From positions 3,324,001-3,388,000 of the forward strand of contig NZ_CP034235.1 in NCBI RefSeq assembly GCF_009728935.1: a stretch of 64,000 nucleotides of DNA. Direction: 5' to 3'. The notes beneath the pieces were generated by a model, which saw only the letters and a program-made list of their open reading frames with translations, searched no databases and was not told where the DNA came from. This DNA is from Paenibacillus psychroresistens (GTDB lineage Bacteria > Bacillota > Bacilli > Paenibacillales > NBRC-103111). The position numbers and the translations under genes were made by a program. Shown here piece by piece: positions 32,151 through 41,731 of the stretch. Positions within the stretch are counted from its first letter, which is position 1, and the number at the start of each line of letters is the position of its first letter.

Positions 32151-35038
32151 AGCATCATATTGAAGTGCGCGGTGCTAGGCAGAATAACCTAAAAAATATC
32201 GATGTTAACATTCCTCGCGATAAGATCACAGTCATTACAGGAGTAAGCGGGTCAGGTAAATCCTCATTGGCCTTTGATGTCATCTATGGGGAGGGGCAGC
32301 GTCGATTCCTCGAATCGCTCTCAAGCTTTGCGAAAAGCCGGATGAATCAAATGAAAAAGCCGGATGTTGACTTTGTTTTTGGATTATCACCGGTTGTTGC
32401 TATTGAACAAAAAAAGGGAATAGTCAATCCCCGATCAACTGTAGGAACGATGACGGATATTTATGATTTTATGCGATTGCTTTTCGCCTCTGTTGGTGAA
32501 GCGACGTGTCCATTCTGCGATCATTCCGTACCTATTCGCACATCTCTGCAGATAATTGATCACATACAACAGCTTCCCGAAGGTACGGAGCTTGAAGTAC
32601 TAGCGCCTGTCTATAAAATCTATGGAGAAAACTATGATACAACCTTCGATGAAATCAGGGCTAAAGGGTTTCGAACCGTTATTATTGACGGTGAACGGCA
32701 TAGCTTGGGCGGTGCTATTGAACTAGAAGAAGAAATGGAATATCGCATTGAGGTCATAGTAGACAAAGTTATTGTTCAGCCCAATGTGTTCAAACTCCTC
32801 AATAAAACGATTGAAAACAGCTTGAATCTACTCGGTGAAGGCTTTATTCGGTTTGAAATCATTTCTGTGCCGGCTGGAGTTCATTTGGACATGGAGATGT
32901 TCTATGCAAATTTCGCATGTCCGGAGCATCATCTTACTAAAGGTGAGATGAAGTCGAATTATTTCTCATTTAATGATCCGGATAGTGCTTGTCGAACATG
33001 TGGCGGAATTGGAACCTTCATGCGTGCAGAAGCCAGATTCTTAATTCAGAATGCAGATAAAAGTATTAATAAAATGGCTATCGATGTTAAACTGCTGGGT
33101 GCAGGCAAGAATACTTGGCATTGGTCAATGATGCGCAGCCTTGCCTTGCACTATGGATTTAGTTTGGATACACCACTTAATGAATTGCCGGAAAAGATCT
33201 ATGATATTCTTTTCTTTGGTACGAAAGGAGAGAAATTCCCGTTTCTTCCTGCCAAGGATGCAACTAAATCCCAATTTCGTTCTGAAGGTAAATTAATGGC
33301 TTATGGCGGATTCGTTCATATAATTAACTGGTGGTACAAGCTTTATATGAAACGCAGCCAACATAGAAATAATGCGGAAGATGCTTTCTATAAGCGAGTT
33401 ATGATTGAACACACTTGCCCAGATTGTGAAGGGAAAAAGCTAAAGTCACAGCGGTTTGCAATCCAAATAGGTAATGCCAATATTCATGAATTATGTACAA
33501 TGTCGTTAAAAGAGCTTTACCCTTACTTGAATAAAATCGAGCTCTCTTCTGAAAAAGCACATGTGGGTAAACAGATTATTTCGGAAATCCAGTCAAGATT
33601 AATGCTGCTGTTGGATATTGGTTTGGAGTATTTAAGCTTGGGTCGCCGTTCAGATACGATATCAGGTGGCGAGGCACAGCGAATAAGGCTTTCCACCCAA
33701 ATCAGCTCTGGTCTTATGGGGATGTTGTATGTGCTGGATGAGCCCAGTATTGGGTTGCATGCCAGAGATGGTGAACGCATTATTGATACATTGAAGAAGC
33801 TGCGTGACATTGGGAACACAATTATTGTTGTGGAGCATGATATCCAAACTATTTGCAGTGCGGATCATATTATTGAAATCGGGCCAGGACCAGGTATACA
33901 TGGCGGTCGTATTATTGCTGAAGGAACTGCGGATCAGCTGCAGAATCATTCAGAATCTATTACTGGTGCTTTTCTATCCGGTGCAAGGAGAATCGAAGTA
34001 CCAGCCTTGCGCCGGCAGCTGTCAGGAGCTGCGCTTTCCATCAAAGGTGCAAGAGCAAACAATCTGCGTAACGTAAATGTGGATATTCCATTGGGAGTAA
34101 TGGTGTGCATCACAGGTGTTTCCGGCTCAGGAAAAAGCACGTTAATCAATGAGGTTATGTGTAAACAATTAGATTTACTGTTCAATAATGCACGGATTAT
34201 TCCTGGTGAACACGATGCTTTATTAGGACATGAACATTTAACCGGGATTATCACAATCGATCAATCCCCTATTGGCCGCAGCACACGTTCGAATCCAGCG
34301 ACCTATGTGGGCTTTTTTGATAAGATTCGTGAGCTATATGAAGAAGCTGCTAGTGCAGCAGGCAGCCAATTAAATAAAGGCGATTTCAGCTTCAACCAGA
34401 AGAATGGCGGGCGCTGCGAGAATTGCCAAGGTGAAGGTCTTATTACAACACAGCTGCAGTTTATGCCTGATATCGAATCGGTTTGTCCTGTTTGCAAGGG
34501 AGAGAGATTTAACGAGGAAGTACTGGATATCAGAATCAACGAGAAGAACATTGCACAAATACTGGAGATGAGCATTGAAGAAGCCGCACCTTTTTTTGCT
34601 GAAGAGCCTGCCATAATGCGAAAATTAACTGTGTTGAATCAGCTGGGTCTTGGTTATTTGCGAATTGGACAATCCTCAACTACATTATCCGGTGGCGAGG
34701 CACAGCGCATCAAGCTTGCAACCGAATTGAGCAAATTGAAGCGCGGTTCACATAACTTGTATATCTTGGATGAGCCGACAACAGGCTTGCATTTGCATGA
34801 TATCCAGAAGCTTATCGACTGTATCAATCAGCTAGTGGAGGCTGGACATTCGGTCATTGTCATTGAGCATCACTTGGATATGATTAAGGTTGCCGATCAT
34901 ATTATCGATATGGGTCCAGAAGGTGGTTATGATGGTGGTCAAGTGGTTGCATTTGGTACACCTGAGGAAGTAGCTGAAACAGCTGGATCGCTAACAGGTA
35001 GATTTTTACAGGAGGTTCTAAGAGAAATCCCTATTTAG
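32147..35038 (+). CDS. UvrA-like tandem ABC ATPase (diverged, non-housekeeping type)
   Basis: 963 residues with two ABC modules: Walker [10 protein letters not shown] (~34) and GVSGSGKST (~658), signatures ISGGEAQRI (~505) and LSGGEAQRI (~850), Walker [12 protein letters not shown] and [11 protein letters not shown]. Zinc modules are visible as CPFC (~121), CPDCEG (~424) and CENCQGEG...CPVCKGE (~756-785). This is the UvrA plan, but identity to canonical UvrA is low in the region 130-245 that binds UvrB, and there is no uvrB next to it. UvrA-like proteins in resistance islands are thought to remove DNA-bound drugs. Translationally coupled to the nucleotidyltransferase. Confidence 0.87.
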   Translation: MKHHIEVRGARQNNLKNIDVNIPRDKITVITGVSGSGKSSLAFDVIYGEGQRRFLESLSSFAKSRMNQMKKPDVDFVFGLSPVVAIEQKKGIVNPRSTVGTMTDIYDFMRLLFASVGEATCPFCDHSVPIRTSLQIIDHIQQLPEGTELEVLAPVYKIYGENYDTTFDEIRAKGFRTVIIDGERHSLGGAIELEEEMEYRIEVIVDKVIVQPNVFKLLNKTIENSLNLLGEGFIRFEIISVPAGVHLDMEMFYANFACPEHHLTKGEMKSNYFSFNDPDSACRTCGGIGTFMRAEARFLIQNADKSINKMAIDVKLLGAGKNTWHWSMMRSLALHYGFSLDTPLNELPEKIYDILFFGTKGEKFPFLPAKDATKSQFRSEGKLMAYGGFVHIINWWYKLYMKRSQHRNNAEDAFYKRVMIEHTCPDCEGKKLKSQRFAIQIGNANIHELCTMSLKELYPYLNKIELSSEKAHVGKQIISEIQSRLMLLLDIGLEYLSLGRRSDTISGGEAQRIRLSTQISSGLMGMLYVLDEPSIGLHARDGERIIDTLKKLRDIGNTIIVVEHDIQTICSADHIIEIGPGPGIHGGRIIAEGTADQLQNHSESITGAFLSGARRIEVPALRRQLSGAALSIKGARANNLRNVNVDIPLGVMVCITGVSGSGKSTLINEVMCKQLDLLFNNARIIPGEHDALLGHEHLTGIITIDQSPIGRSTRSNPATYVGFFDKIRELYEEAASAAGSQLNKGDFSFNQKNGGRCENCQGEGLITTQLQFMPDIESVCPVCKGERFNEEVLDIRINEKNIAQILEMSIEEAAPFFAEEPAIMRKLTVLNQLGLGYLRIGQSSTTLSGGEAQRIKLATELSKLKRGSHNLYILDEPTTGLHLHDIQKLIDCINQLVEAGHSVIVIEHHLDMIKVADHIIDMGPEGGYDGGQVVAFGTPEEVAETAGSLTGRFLQEVLREIPI

Positions 35039-35079
35039 TCTATATTTGGTGCGATTTTTAAATGGGGGAGGTCCTATAA

Positions 35080-35559
35080 TTGTTGAAAGCTTATTGGAAA
35101 TGCTTTTTATACATAAATAATCATAAACTTAATGTCTTAATAGAGTGTTGGAAAGAAGGATTATACATCCAGGGAATTTTTCATGATATGTCAAAGTTTT
35201 CTCCAAAAGAATTTCATCCATATGCTAAGAAATTTTTTTCTAATACTAAACTTACTGAAGCTGAAGAATTAGAATGGAAATATGCTTGGTTACATCACCA
35301 ACATAACAATAAACATCATTGGGAATATTGGGTTGTTAATCCACATACAAAAGAAGCGGTACCGATGCCAACTAAATATTTGATTGAAATGGTATGTGAT
35401 TGGAGATCATTTTCAAGAAAATGGGGAAAAAGATTTAAAGAATTAGATTTGGATTTAACCGATACAATAATCTTACATAATGAAACTAAGGAAAAACTTA
35501 AACATTTTATTAAGAAGGGCAATAAGCATGAAGCAAAAACCAATGGTGAATTAAATTAA
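35080..35559 (+). CDS. DUF5662-family protein
   Basis: 159 residues from TTG 35080, seven bases after GGGGGAGGT. Rich in His and Trp, with HDMSKFSPKEFHPYAKKFF and WLHHQHNNKHHWEYWV followed by PTKYLIEMVCDWRSFSRKWG, the arrangement of the DUF5662 family. The HD..H..HH pattern suggests a metal-dependent hydrolase of HD type, but no activity is known to me. It ends 13 bases from the convergent germination gene, with no terminator between them. Confidence 0.75.
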   Translation: MLKAYWKCFLYINNHKLNVLIECWKEGLYIQGIFHDMSKFSPKEFHPYAKKFFSNTKLTEAEELEWKYAWLHHQHNNKHHWEYWVVNPHTKEAVPMPTKYLIEMVCDWRSFSRKWGKRFKELDLDLTDTIILHNETKEKLKHFIKKGNKHEAKTNGELN

Positions 35560-35572
35560 CGGATTTTGCAAA

Positions 35573-36646
35573 CTATTCGAGTTTCGTATTTCCTTCATTT
35601 TGAATAATTGTCTTCACTTTTAAATTCAACCGCAACTTAGGAAAGTACTCAGATCTCCAATTTCTCAATTGGGTTCTAGGTATTTTGTTTCTAAAATATT
35701 GTCCCACGCCAAGGATGTCGGCTTCTTCGGCTTGAGATTTGTGAAACATTCCATTAAACCTTTTCGAAAGTGTTTCTTCAACTTCTTGTTTTATGATTTG
35801 TGACGTAACTGTCCCTTTCGTTTCCACGATTGACACCCTGACTGTGATTTGAACATCCAGATAAGGTATCTCATTGATGAGTTTACTGTGCTGGCTCATC
35901 GAGCTTCTCAAGATCAGAACGCTGGCTTTATCCAGGACTTCAATTTTCCCTTGTGCACTTTGACCGTTAAAAGAATTGAAAAGCAAGGTTTCTTCCGGCG
36001 TAATCTGCTCAACCATTTTCCCATTCTTGATGATTACCGAGCCTAAATAATCAATCGTCCCACTTTTTCCGGATTTAATTATTGGGATGGCGACGTCACG
36101 GGTATAAGAATGTATGCTTCGGTATACCTGCCATATGTGTGTCAAGGCTATTTGAGGATTCCAACCTGCATTTTTCTCGAAACAATCGTAAAGAGTTATT
36201 TTCTTTGGCGTCATGGAGTTTTTTACATAATCGAAAAAAGAATCCAAGTTCTCGTCACTTATGACAATTAATGCTTTCGGAGAAATATCCCTTGCTCGTA
36301 TGAAGCTGGAGATGCTGTCAGTAAGGCCTTGTTGAGCGTATCCTTTTTCGATCAGGATCATTTTCAAATGTAGAAGATCTACGCTGCTTTCCATTCTTTC
36401 GCTGATCTTATCCACAGCTTGGTTGATGGTTTCACCGGTTTGCTTCATTATTCTTATGTCGGTTCCGTTGGTGATAGGTTCTGGAATTTGCAAGACAACC
36501 TCATATAAGCCGTCATGCAAGGAAAGTCCCATGACGACGGGTAACGAACGATGATCGATGTCCCTATTGTCCCAACATCCACATAGAACCCCTAGCAGTG
36601 CAATGCTGATTGTCAGTACCAGCCCGCGTTTAATCGATTGCTTCAT
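35573..36646 (-). CDS. Spore germination receptor subunit C, operon 2 (Ger(x)C lipoprotein)
   Basis: 357 residues. Type II signal peptide with lipobox LCGC at residues ~22-25, then WDNRDIDHRSLPVVMGLS, the family signature, and a C-terminal FPKLRLNLKVKTIIQ. The 5' end overlaps the B-subunit gene by 17 bases. The whole receptor may be non-functional because the gerA of this operon is frameshifted, though this subunit is intact. Confidence 0.92.
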   Translation of the reverse strand: MKQSIKRGLVLTISIALLGVLCGCWDNRDIDHRSLPVVMGLSLHDGLYEVVLQIPEPITNGTDIRIMKQTGETINQAVDKISERMESSVDLLHLKMILIEKGYAQQGLTDSISSFIRARDISPKALIVISDENLDSFFDYVKNSMTPKKITLYDCFEKNAGWNPQIALTHIWQVYRSIHSYTRDVAIPIIKSGKSGTIDYLGSVIIKNGKMVEQITPEETLLFNSFNGQSAQGKIEVLDKASVLILRSSMSQHSKLINEIPYLDVQITVRVSIVETKGTVTSQIIKQEVEETLSKRFNGMFHKSQAEEADILGVGQYFRNKIPRTQLRNWRSEYFPKLRLNLKVKTIIQNEGNTKLE

Positions 36647-37709
36647 ATTTCGACCTTCCTTTTAAATGCTTTCCGAAAAAATAAGTCGAGAGCGGAATGG
36701 CTACTAATATATAGAATCTTAAGTACATATTCCACCAAAAAAGCTCCTCAATGTCTTTCCAGTTTGGTATCATCATGCAAACGATAAATACGAAAATTGG
36801 AATCAATAAAAGCAAATAAAGGGGTTTCATAACTGGGAAGCTCTGAGTAACGACCCGCATTGTAGACCATAAGGCGATCGCAAGAAAGAGCATTAAAAAG
36901 GAAATCAAGCTTAATAATAGGAATATCGTGATTCTGTCAAACATCACCCATGAAATAGAAATGGTATCGAGAGTAATAATAAATGGAAAATTGAACGTGG
37001 AAGCAGTAGCTTGGCCAAACGTTAGCAAGGGTACGTAAACCGAGAAAATAAGGAAAGGCAGAAGAGCCAAAGCGGCAATCAATATATGGCGTTTTCGAAA
37101 AGTGGCATATGGCTGAACAAAACCTAAAATCAAAAAACCTCCCGAGAATACAAAAAAGCTCTTCAAGTAATCAGGATCGGATAGAAAGGAAGAATTGCTG
37201 ATTAAGGGGAAAATATACCTCCAATCAACATTTTGAAAGGAAGTCGAGAAAAAGAACAAAATGATCGGAACATTAAGAAATCCGATTAACACGCCAGTTC
37301 TAAAGATGGATTGGATACCTTTAATGGCAATATAGGTTGAAATAACTAAGAATAAAAACATAATAGCCCAAAGCGGAGTGCTTGAAAGGAACACGATCGT
37401 CATGATCTCTCCTAAAGTTCTCACTATGACGATGCATGTCATCAGAAAATATACACCTATTGGAAGTAAGAATAAGAATGGCATTCCTTTTCCGATTCCT
37501 AAATATAGACTGACGACATCCTTGGTCCCTATATATCCAAGACCTTTCATATAAATGGAGATTGCTATAATATGCACGGTAAAGCCGAGTAGGATTGGGA
37601 TCCAGTGTCCGTCCTCCGTACTATTGATAATATCTCCAGGATAAATAAAGAAGATAAGACCAACATGGGTAATAAAATATATTAATGTGACTTGCCAGGT
37701 TCTATCCAT
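36630..37709 (-). CDS. Spore germination receptor subunit B, operon 2 (GerAB-type)
   Basis: 359 residues with about ten hydrophobic segments; start MDRTWQVTLIYFITHVGLIFFIYPGDI. Divergent from the operon 1 B subunit, implying a different germinant. AAAAGGATG stands before ATG 37709. It overlaps the end of gerA by eight bases, so translation is coupled to the A gene. Confidence 0.9.
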   Translation of the reverse strand: MDRTWQVTLIYFITHVGLIFFIYPGDIINSTEDGHWIPILLGFTVHIIAISIYMKGLGYIGTKDVVSLYLGIGKGMPFLFLLPIGVYFLMTCIVIVRTLGEIMTIVFLSSTPLWAIMFLFLVISTYIAIKGIQSIFRTGVLIGFLNVPIILFFFSTSFQNVDWRYIFPLISNSSFLSDPDYLKSFFVFSGGFLILGFVQPYATFRKRHILIAALALLPFLIFSVYVPLLTFGQATASTFNFPFIITLDTISISWVMFDRITIFLLLSLISFLMLFLAIALWSTMRVVTQSFPVMKPLYLLLLIPIFVFIVCMMIPNWKDIEELFWWNMYLRFYILVAIPLSTYFFGKHLKGRSKYEAID

Positions 37710-39041
37710 GAGTTATTTCATCCTTTTCTTTCGAGAAGCTGACATAAGGAATCCCGTAGGTATGCAAACTAGCTAAATAAGCGCTAATCAATAAAAGCCC
37801 CTCTAAGATTCCGAGAAGACCGTAAATGGCCGCCATTACAACAATGAGATATTTCGATATTCGAAGGGCAAGTGATTGTTGTAACCCCACGACAGTTGAG
37901 TTTGCGATTGAGGTCGCCGCAAGAATGATTATGAGCAGATTGCTAACTAATTTTGCTTGCACGGCAGCTTGCCCTAAGATGATTCCACCCACCATAGTTA
38001 TCGTGGGTCCAATATTTTTCGGCAATCGGACACTGGCTTCGAGGATCAACTCAAGAATGATGAGCATGAGGAAGATCTCGATGAATGCTGGATAAGGGAT
38101 GCCTATCCGGGTTTGGGCGATCGATAAGGCCATTTCTATTCGGAGAACCTCAGGGTTGACGGAGACGAGTGCGACATATAAGCCTGGTAAAATCAGGGTT
38201 GCATAAGCGCCGATGACACGTAAAACGCGTAAAAATAACATCAATGGCAGAGGTAAATTTCGATCGCTATCTAGACAGAAGACATCCCAAAACAGACCTG
38301 GAACAATTAATGCAATTGGGAGCCTGTCTACAAACAGAATGGCTCGGCCTTTTCTTAGGAAATTTGCGGCCTCTTGAGGCAGCTCCGTTTGATTGAATTT
38401 CGAGATCATGATCCATGAGGGAGACTCCATTATTTTTTTAGATAGCTGCTGCAGGTTTTCAATTTGTTTATTCTTGTTTTTTTCGATTTGATTCACGAGC
38501 TTATGAATGAATTCCATGTTCGTGCGACCTTCATAATAAATGAGCGAGAGCTTCGTGGTTTCTTCGTTACCGATTAAATAAGATTTTACCTTAATGTTGT
38601 CAGAGAGAATGTGTTTCCGTACGATTCCGATATTGGATTGGATATCCTCGGTAAAAGAGTTTAGTGACCCCTGAAATACATTTTCATTTATGGAGGATTC
38701 TATAGCTCGGTTAAGCGGCTTTGGTGTGGGGTCCATTATGATATAGGACTCGTCATTCTCGAAGTAGATTAGGAGTTTACCTTGAATGATTTTAGAAAGG
38801 GCTTCTTTGGTATCAGCATCACTCTTTACTTCTCCTAGTTCGTTTTTTAGTTCATCCAACGTGATTTTGGTTTCTTTGAATGCATGGATATATCTTGTAT
38901 ACTTAATTTCGTAACTGCCAAATCAATTAATGAATAAAAGCCCAATAATACGATCGGGGTGTCGGATAGTGTTTCTTGGAGATTGAAAAAATCATCGTTA
39001 TCAGAAAACTTGTCACTTAGATTCCGAAGTAATGTGTTCAT
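37702..39041 (-). pseudogene. Spore germination receptor subunit A, operon 2, frameshifted
   Basis: Two overlapping minus-strand frames make up one GerA protein. The first starts at ATG 39041 (AAAAGGGTGAGC before it), reads MNTLLRNLSDKFSDNDDFF..IVLLGFYSLIDLAVTKLS, and stops at 38847. The second continues from TLDELKNELGEVKSDADTKEAL to a normal C-terminus with about five membrane segments (RIGIPYPAFIEIFLMLIILELILEASVRLPKNIGP). The break falls in an A-run near 38866; one extra A would give ..KKPKITLDEL.. and a protein of ~446 residues. Either a real inactivation or a sequencing error. Confidence 0.85.
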
Positions 39042-39123
39042 AGAATGCTCACCCTTTTCAAGATAATGGATATAAGGAGTATCCCCTTGTAGTGTAATAG
39101 TATACAAGGTCGTGAAAAATATA

Positions 39124-39162
39124 AAAGCTGTGAACCCTTATTAAATAAGGATTCACAGCTTT
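39124..39162 (-). terminator. Terminator after the histidine kinase gene
   Basis: AAAGCTGTGAA-CCTTATT / AATAAGG-TTCACAGCTTT long stem, followed on the minus strand by TATATTTTT. It separates the kinase from the downstream germination operon. Confidence 0.82.
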
Positions 39163-39195
39163 AATTATGACCATATTTATCTTTAGAAAATGCCT

Positions 39196-40431
39196 TCATC
39201 CCAAAGAGCTTAAAAGCTGCTTTAGGGGGATTTGAAAGGCAAATCGGCTGCCTTCGTCACTCGAATCTACCATCCAAACCTTTCCACCCATTTGCTCAGC
39301 CAGCCGCTTGCAGATAGCTAATCCCAAACCTGCGCCGCCATATTTGACGGAAGTATCTACATCGTGAATTTGGGAGAAAGCTCGGAATAAGTGATCCTTC
39401 TGATCCTTGGGTATGCCAACACCCGTATCCTTCACTTCGATTGTTAAATCTACTGTATCCCCATCAGCTAGTCTCATTCGTACTGCAACGCCGATTTCCC
39501 CTTGCTCGGTGAATTTAAGCGAGTTTCCGATCAGATTGGATAAGATCTGGCGTATTTTATTGCTATCTCCAATGAGAATAGTATCAGCACCGGATTCAAA
39601 CTCAGCATACAATCGCAAATCCTTTCGCTCGGATTCCTCAGTGAATGTTTGTAGAACGTAGTTTACGTCATCGCGGATAAGAAATGGGCTGCTCTCCAGT
39701 TCCAGAGTATCCGCCTCGATTTTTGAATAGTCTAGAATATGATCCATTATCGAGAGTAGACTGCTGCCGCTTTTTATAATTACATCTACATATTCTTTCT
39801 GCTCGTTGGTCAAATCAGTAGAATGTAATAGGCTTGCCATGCCTAGCACTCCATTCATTGGATTACGAACTTCATGGCTAAGCACTTCTAACAGCTTAGA
39901 TTTCTCCGCCAGCATCTTGGATGCTACATTTTCGGCTGATCTCAGTTGCTGAATATTTGTTTCAAGCTCCAATAGTGTAGAGAAGAAGGCGGACAAAGAA
40001 AGCAATAATTCTACATCTCTGGGTTGGTATTGATAGAATTCATGATCAAAGGCGCAGAGCGAGCCGTACATTTCTCCATCACCGGTTATGATGGGAACCC
40101 CAAGAAAAGAACATCCACCTACGAATTGTGTTGCAGCCATATCTTTAGTCAGTGCATGCGTCATATTGTTGTCAATAATCAACGGACCCTGCGCATGCTC
40201 GGTTACAAGAGCACAGTAAGAATCCTTGTTGTCAACAACAAGCCCCTCGCCAAGCATAACTTTACTGCGATTATATGCTTTTAATACGGTAGTAGAAAGG
40301 TTATCTAAATTTGCAATACAGAAGGTATTCGCCGGCATCATTTTGCTGGCCGTATCCATCACATTGGCAGCTGATTCATACAATTTATCGGAAATGACCG
40401 ATAAAACGTCTATAAAATCTGTTTTTAAGAT
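39196..40431 (-). CDS. Cytoplasmic GAF-domain sensor histidine kinase, probable ATC start
   Basis: About 411 residues. Residues ~10-165 are a GAF domain; ~175-245 the dimerisation/phosphoacceptor domain with LSHEVRNPMNGVLGMASLL (His near residue 187); ~290-405 the ATPase domain with NKIRQILSNLIGNSLKFT, DTGVGIPKDQ and GGAGLGLAICKRL. No membrane segment and no receiver domain. The first usual start is TTG 40383 without a ribosome binding site, but AAAGGGAGG is followed at eight bases by ATC 40431, and the extra codons (ILKTDFIDVLSVISDKL) fit as the start of the GAF helix. No response regulator is adjacent. Confidence 0.82.
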   Translation of the reverse strand: MLKTDFIDVLSVISDKLYESAANVMDTASKMMPANTFCIANLDNLSTTVLKAYNRSKVMLGEGLVVDNKDSYCALVTEHAQGPLIIDNNMTHALTKDMAATQFVGGCSFLGVPIITGDGEMYGSLCAFDHEFYQYQPRDVELLLSLSAFFSTLLELETNIQQLRSAENVASKMLAEKSKLLEVLSHEVRNPMNGVLGMASLLHSTDLTNEQKEYVDVIIKSGSSLLSIMDHILDYSKIEADTLELESSPFLIRDDVNYVLQTFTEESERKDLRLYAEFESGADTILIGDSNKIRQILSNLIGNSLKFTEQGEIGVAVRMRLADGDTVDLTIEVKDTGVGIPKDQKDHLFRAFSQIHDVDTSVKYGGAGLGLAICKRLAEQMGGKVWMVDSSDEGSRFAFQIPLKQLLSSLG

Positions 40432-40533
40432 AGTGTCGTCCTCCCTTTCAAGAGATTTGATTTGTCTATTATATTCTTATAAAAGTACCACTACAACTAT
40501 AGGTTTAGAATCTCTGTGGATTTAAAAAAAAGC

Positions 40534-40582
40534 TTGATAAAATGCTCGATATTGTTCATAATGAAACTGTGCTCGAGCACAG
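40534..40582 (+). promoter_or_regulatory. Promoter and LacI-type operator of the LacI-family gene
   Basis: TTGATA (40534-40539), 17 bases, CATAAT (40557-40562), then the perfect 16-base palindrome CTGTGCTCGAGCACAG (40567-40582) at the expected transcription start. The centre CG dyad is the classic LacI/PurR-family layout. A related palindrome lies in the promoter of the operon at 41665. Confidence 0.75.
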
Positions 40583-40600
40583 TCGATTCGGAGATGAACC

Positions 40601-41626
40601 ATGAATATAACAATTAGACAAATTGCAGATAAGGCAGGCGTGTCTAGAGGAACGGTAGATCGAGTGCTCAATGGCAGGCCAGGCGTTAAGCCAGCAATCC
40701 GCGAGCGGATCCTGCTTATCGCAAATGAGTTGAACTACGTACCAAACGTGGCGGCAAAAGCATTAGCGCACAGCAAGAAACCAGTTTTGATTGGCATAGT
40801 AATGCCACCTAAGGAAATTGGCTTTTTCGACGATGTTAGGCTAGGGATTAATGATGCCGCAGCGGAACTGAAGGGTTTTGGCATTAGAGTGGAATACCGC
40901 TATGTCGACATTAATCGGTCGGAGGAGAGCGTAGAGGCTATTCGCATGTTCATTGAAGAGAAAGCTAGCGGAATTATGTACTGCGCTATGGACGATGAGG
41001 AAATTCGAGAAAGCATCGACTATGTTGTTGAACAGGGTGTGCCAGTTATAACTTTCAATTCGGATGTGGAGAATTGTAAACGCATCTGCTTTGTCGGCCA
41101 AGATCTCTATAAGAGCGGCAGAATTGCTGCAGGGCTTATGAACCTTATTCTCCCTATGAACGCTAAGGTTGCTGTCATAACGAGCACGTTGAAATTTCAC
41201 GCACAACGCTCGCGATTGAAAGGATTTAAAGATGGTTTGGAGAAGCTTGGAAAACAGATTGAGATAGTGGAAGTGATTGAAGGTTACGAACGTTTCGAAG
41301 ATACGCAAGTGAAGCTGCAAGCTGCTTTTGCAAACCACCCAGACATCCAAGGAATCTATATGGCAACGGGCAGTATTGAGGCTTGCATTGATATTATCAA
41401 AAAGAATAGCAGGGAAGAAAGAATTCGAATCGTGTGCAACGACTTGCAGCCAGAGGTTGAAGAGGGGATACGGCAAGGCTTGATAGATTTCACCATTATG
41501 CAAAATCCATACCAGCAAGGTTATCGTCCATTGCGTCTACTGTATGATTTCATTTTTATGCATAAGCAACCTGAGCAGGAATATTATTTCACAGAGACAC
41601 AGATTTCAATATCAGAAAGCTTATAG
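40601..41626 (+). CDS. LacI-family transcriptional regulator
   Basis: 341 residues. N-terminal helix-turn-helix TIRQIADKAGVSRGTVDRVLNGRPGVKPAIRERIL and hinge helix ALAHSKKPVLIGI; the remainder is a periplasmic-binding-protein-like ligand domain (NDAAAELKGFGIRVEYRYVD.., FNSDVENCKRICFVGQDLYKSG, ending in QNPYQQGYRPLRLLYDF) of the sugar/ribose-binding type. It heads the catabolic operon at 41732 and very likely represses both itself and that operon through the matching palindromes. The inducer would be the substrate of the operon. Confidence 0.92.
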   Translation: MNITIRQIADKAGVSRGTVDRVLNGRPGVKPAIRERILLIANELNYVPNVAAKALAHSKKPVLIGIVMPPKEIGFFDDVRLGINDAAAELKGFGIRVEYRYVDINRSEESVEAIRMFIEEKASGIMYCAMDDEEIRESIDYVVEQGVPVITFNSDVENCKRICFVGQDLYKSGRIAAGLMNLILPMNAKVAVITSTLKFHAQRSRLKGFKDGLEKLGKQIEIVEVIEGYERFEDTQVKLQAAFANHPDIQGIYMATGSIEACIDIIKKNSREERIRIVCNDLQPEVEEGIRQGLIDFTIMQNPYQQGYRPLRLLYDFIFMHKQPEQEYYFTETQISISESL

Positions 41627-41652
41627 GAGTAGCTTCTGTATTCTGCTATTTT

Positions 41653-41682
41653 TTGGACTAATATGTGCCCGGGCACGATAAT
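41653..41682 (+). promoter_or_regulatory. Promoter with operator between -35 and -10 of the MocD-like operon
   Basis: TTGGAC (41653-41658), 18 bases, GATAAT (41677-41682). The spacer ends in the perfect palindrome GTGCCCGGGCAC (41665-41676). With flanks (TGTGCCCGGGCACG) it follows the pattern TGTGCNCGNGCACR of the operator before the regulator gene. Confidence 0.72.
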
Positions 41683-41731
41683 CGAACAGGTTATTTAAAC
41701 ATTAATCTTATTACAAAAGGGAGGCAGTATC

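Noticed and set aside
32147-35038. UvrA-like gene as the housekeeping excision-repair uvrA
   Set aside because: No uvrB nearby, coupling to a nucleotidyltransferase gene and a diverged UvrB-binding region fit a specialised paralogue better.
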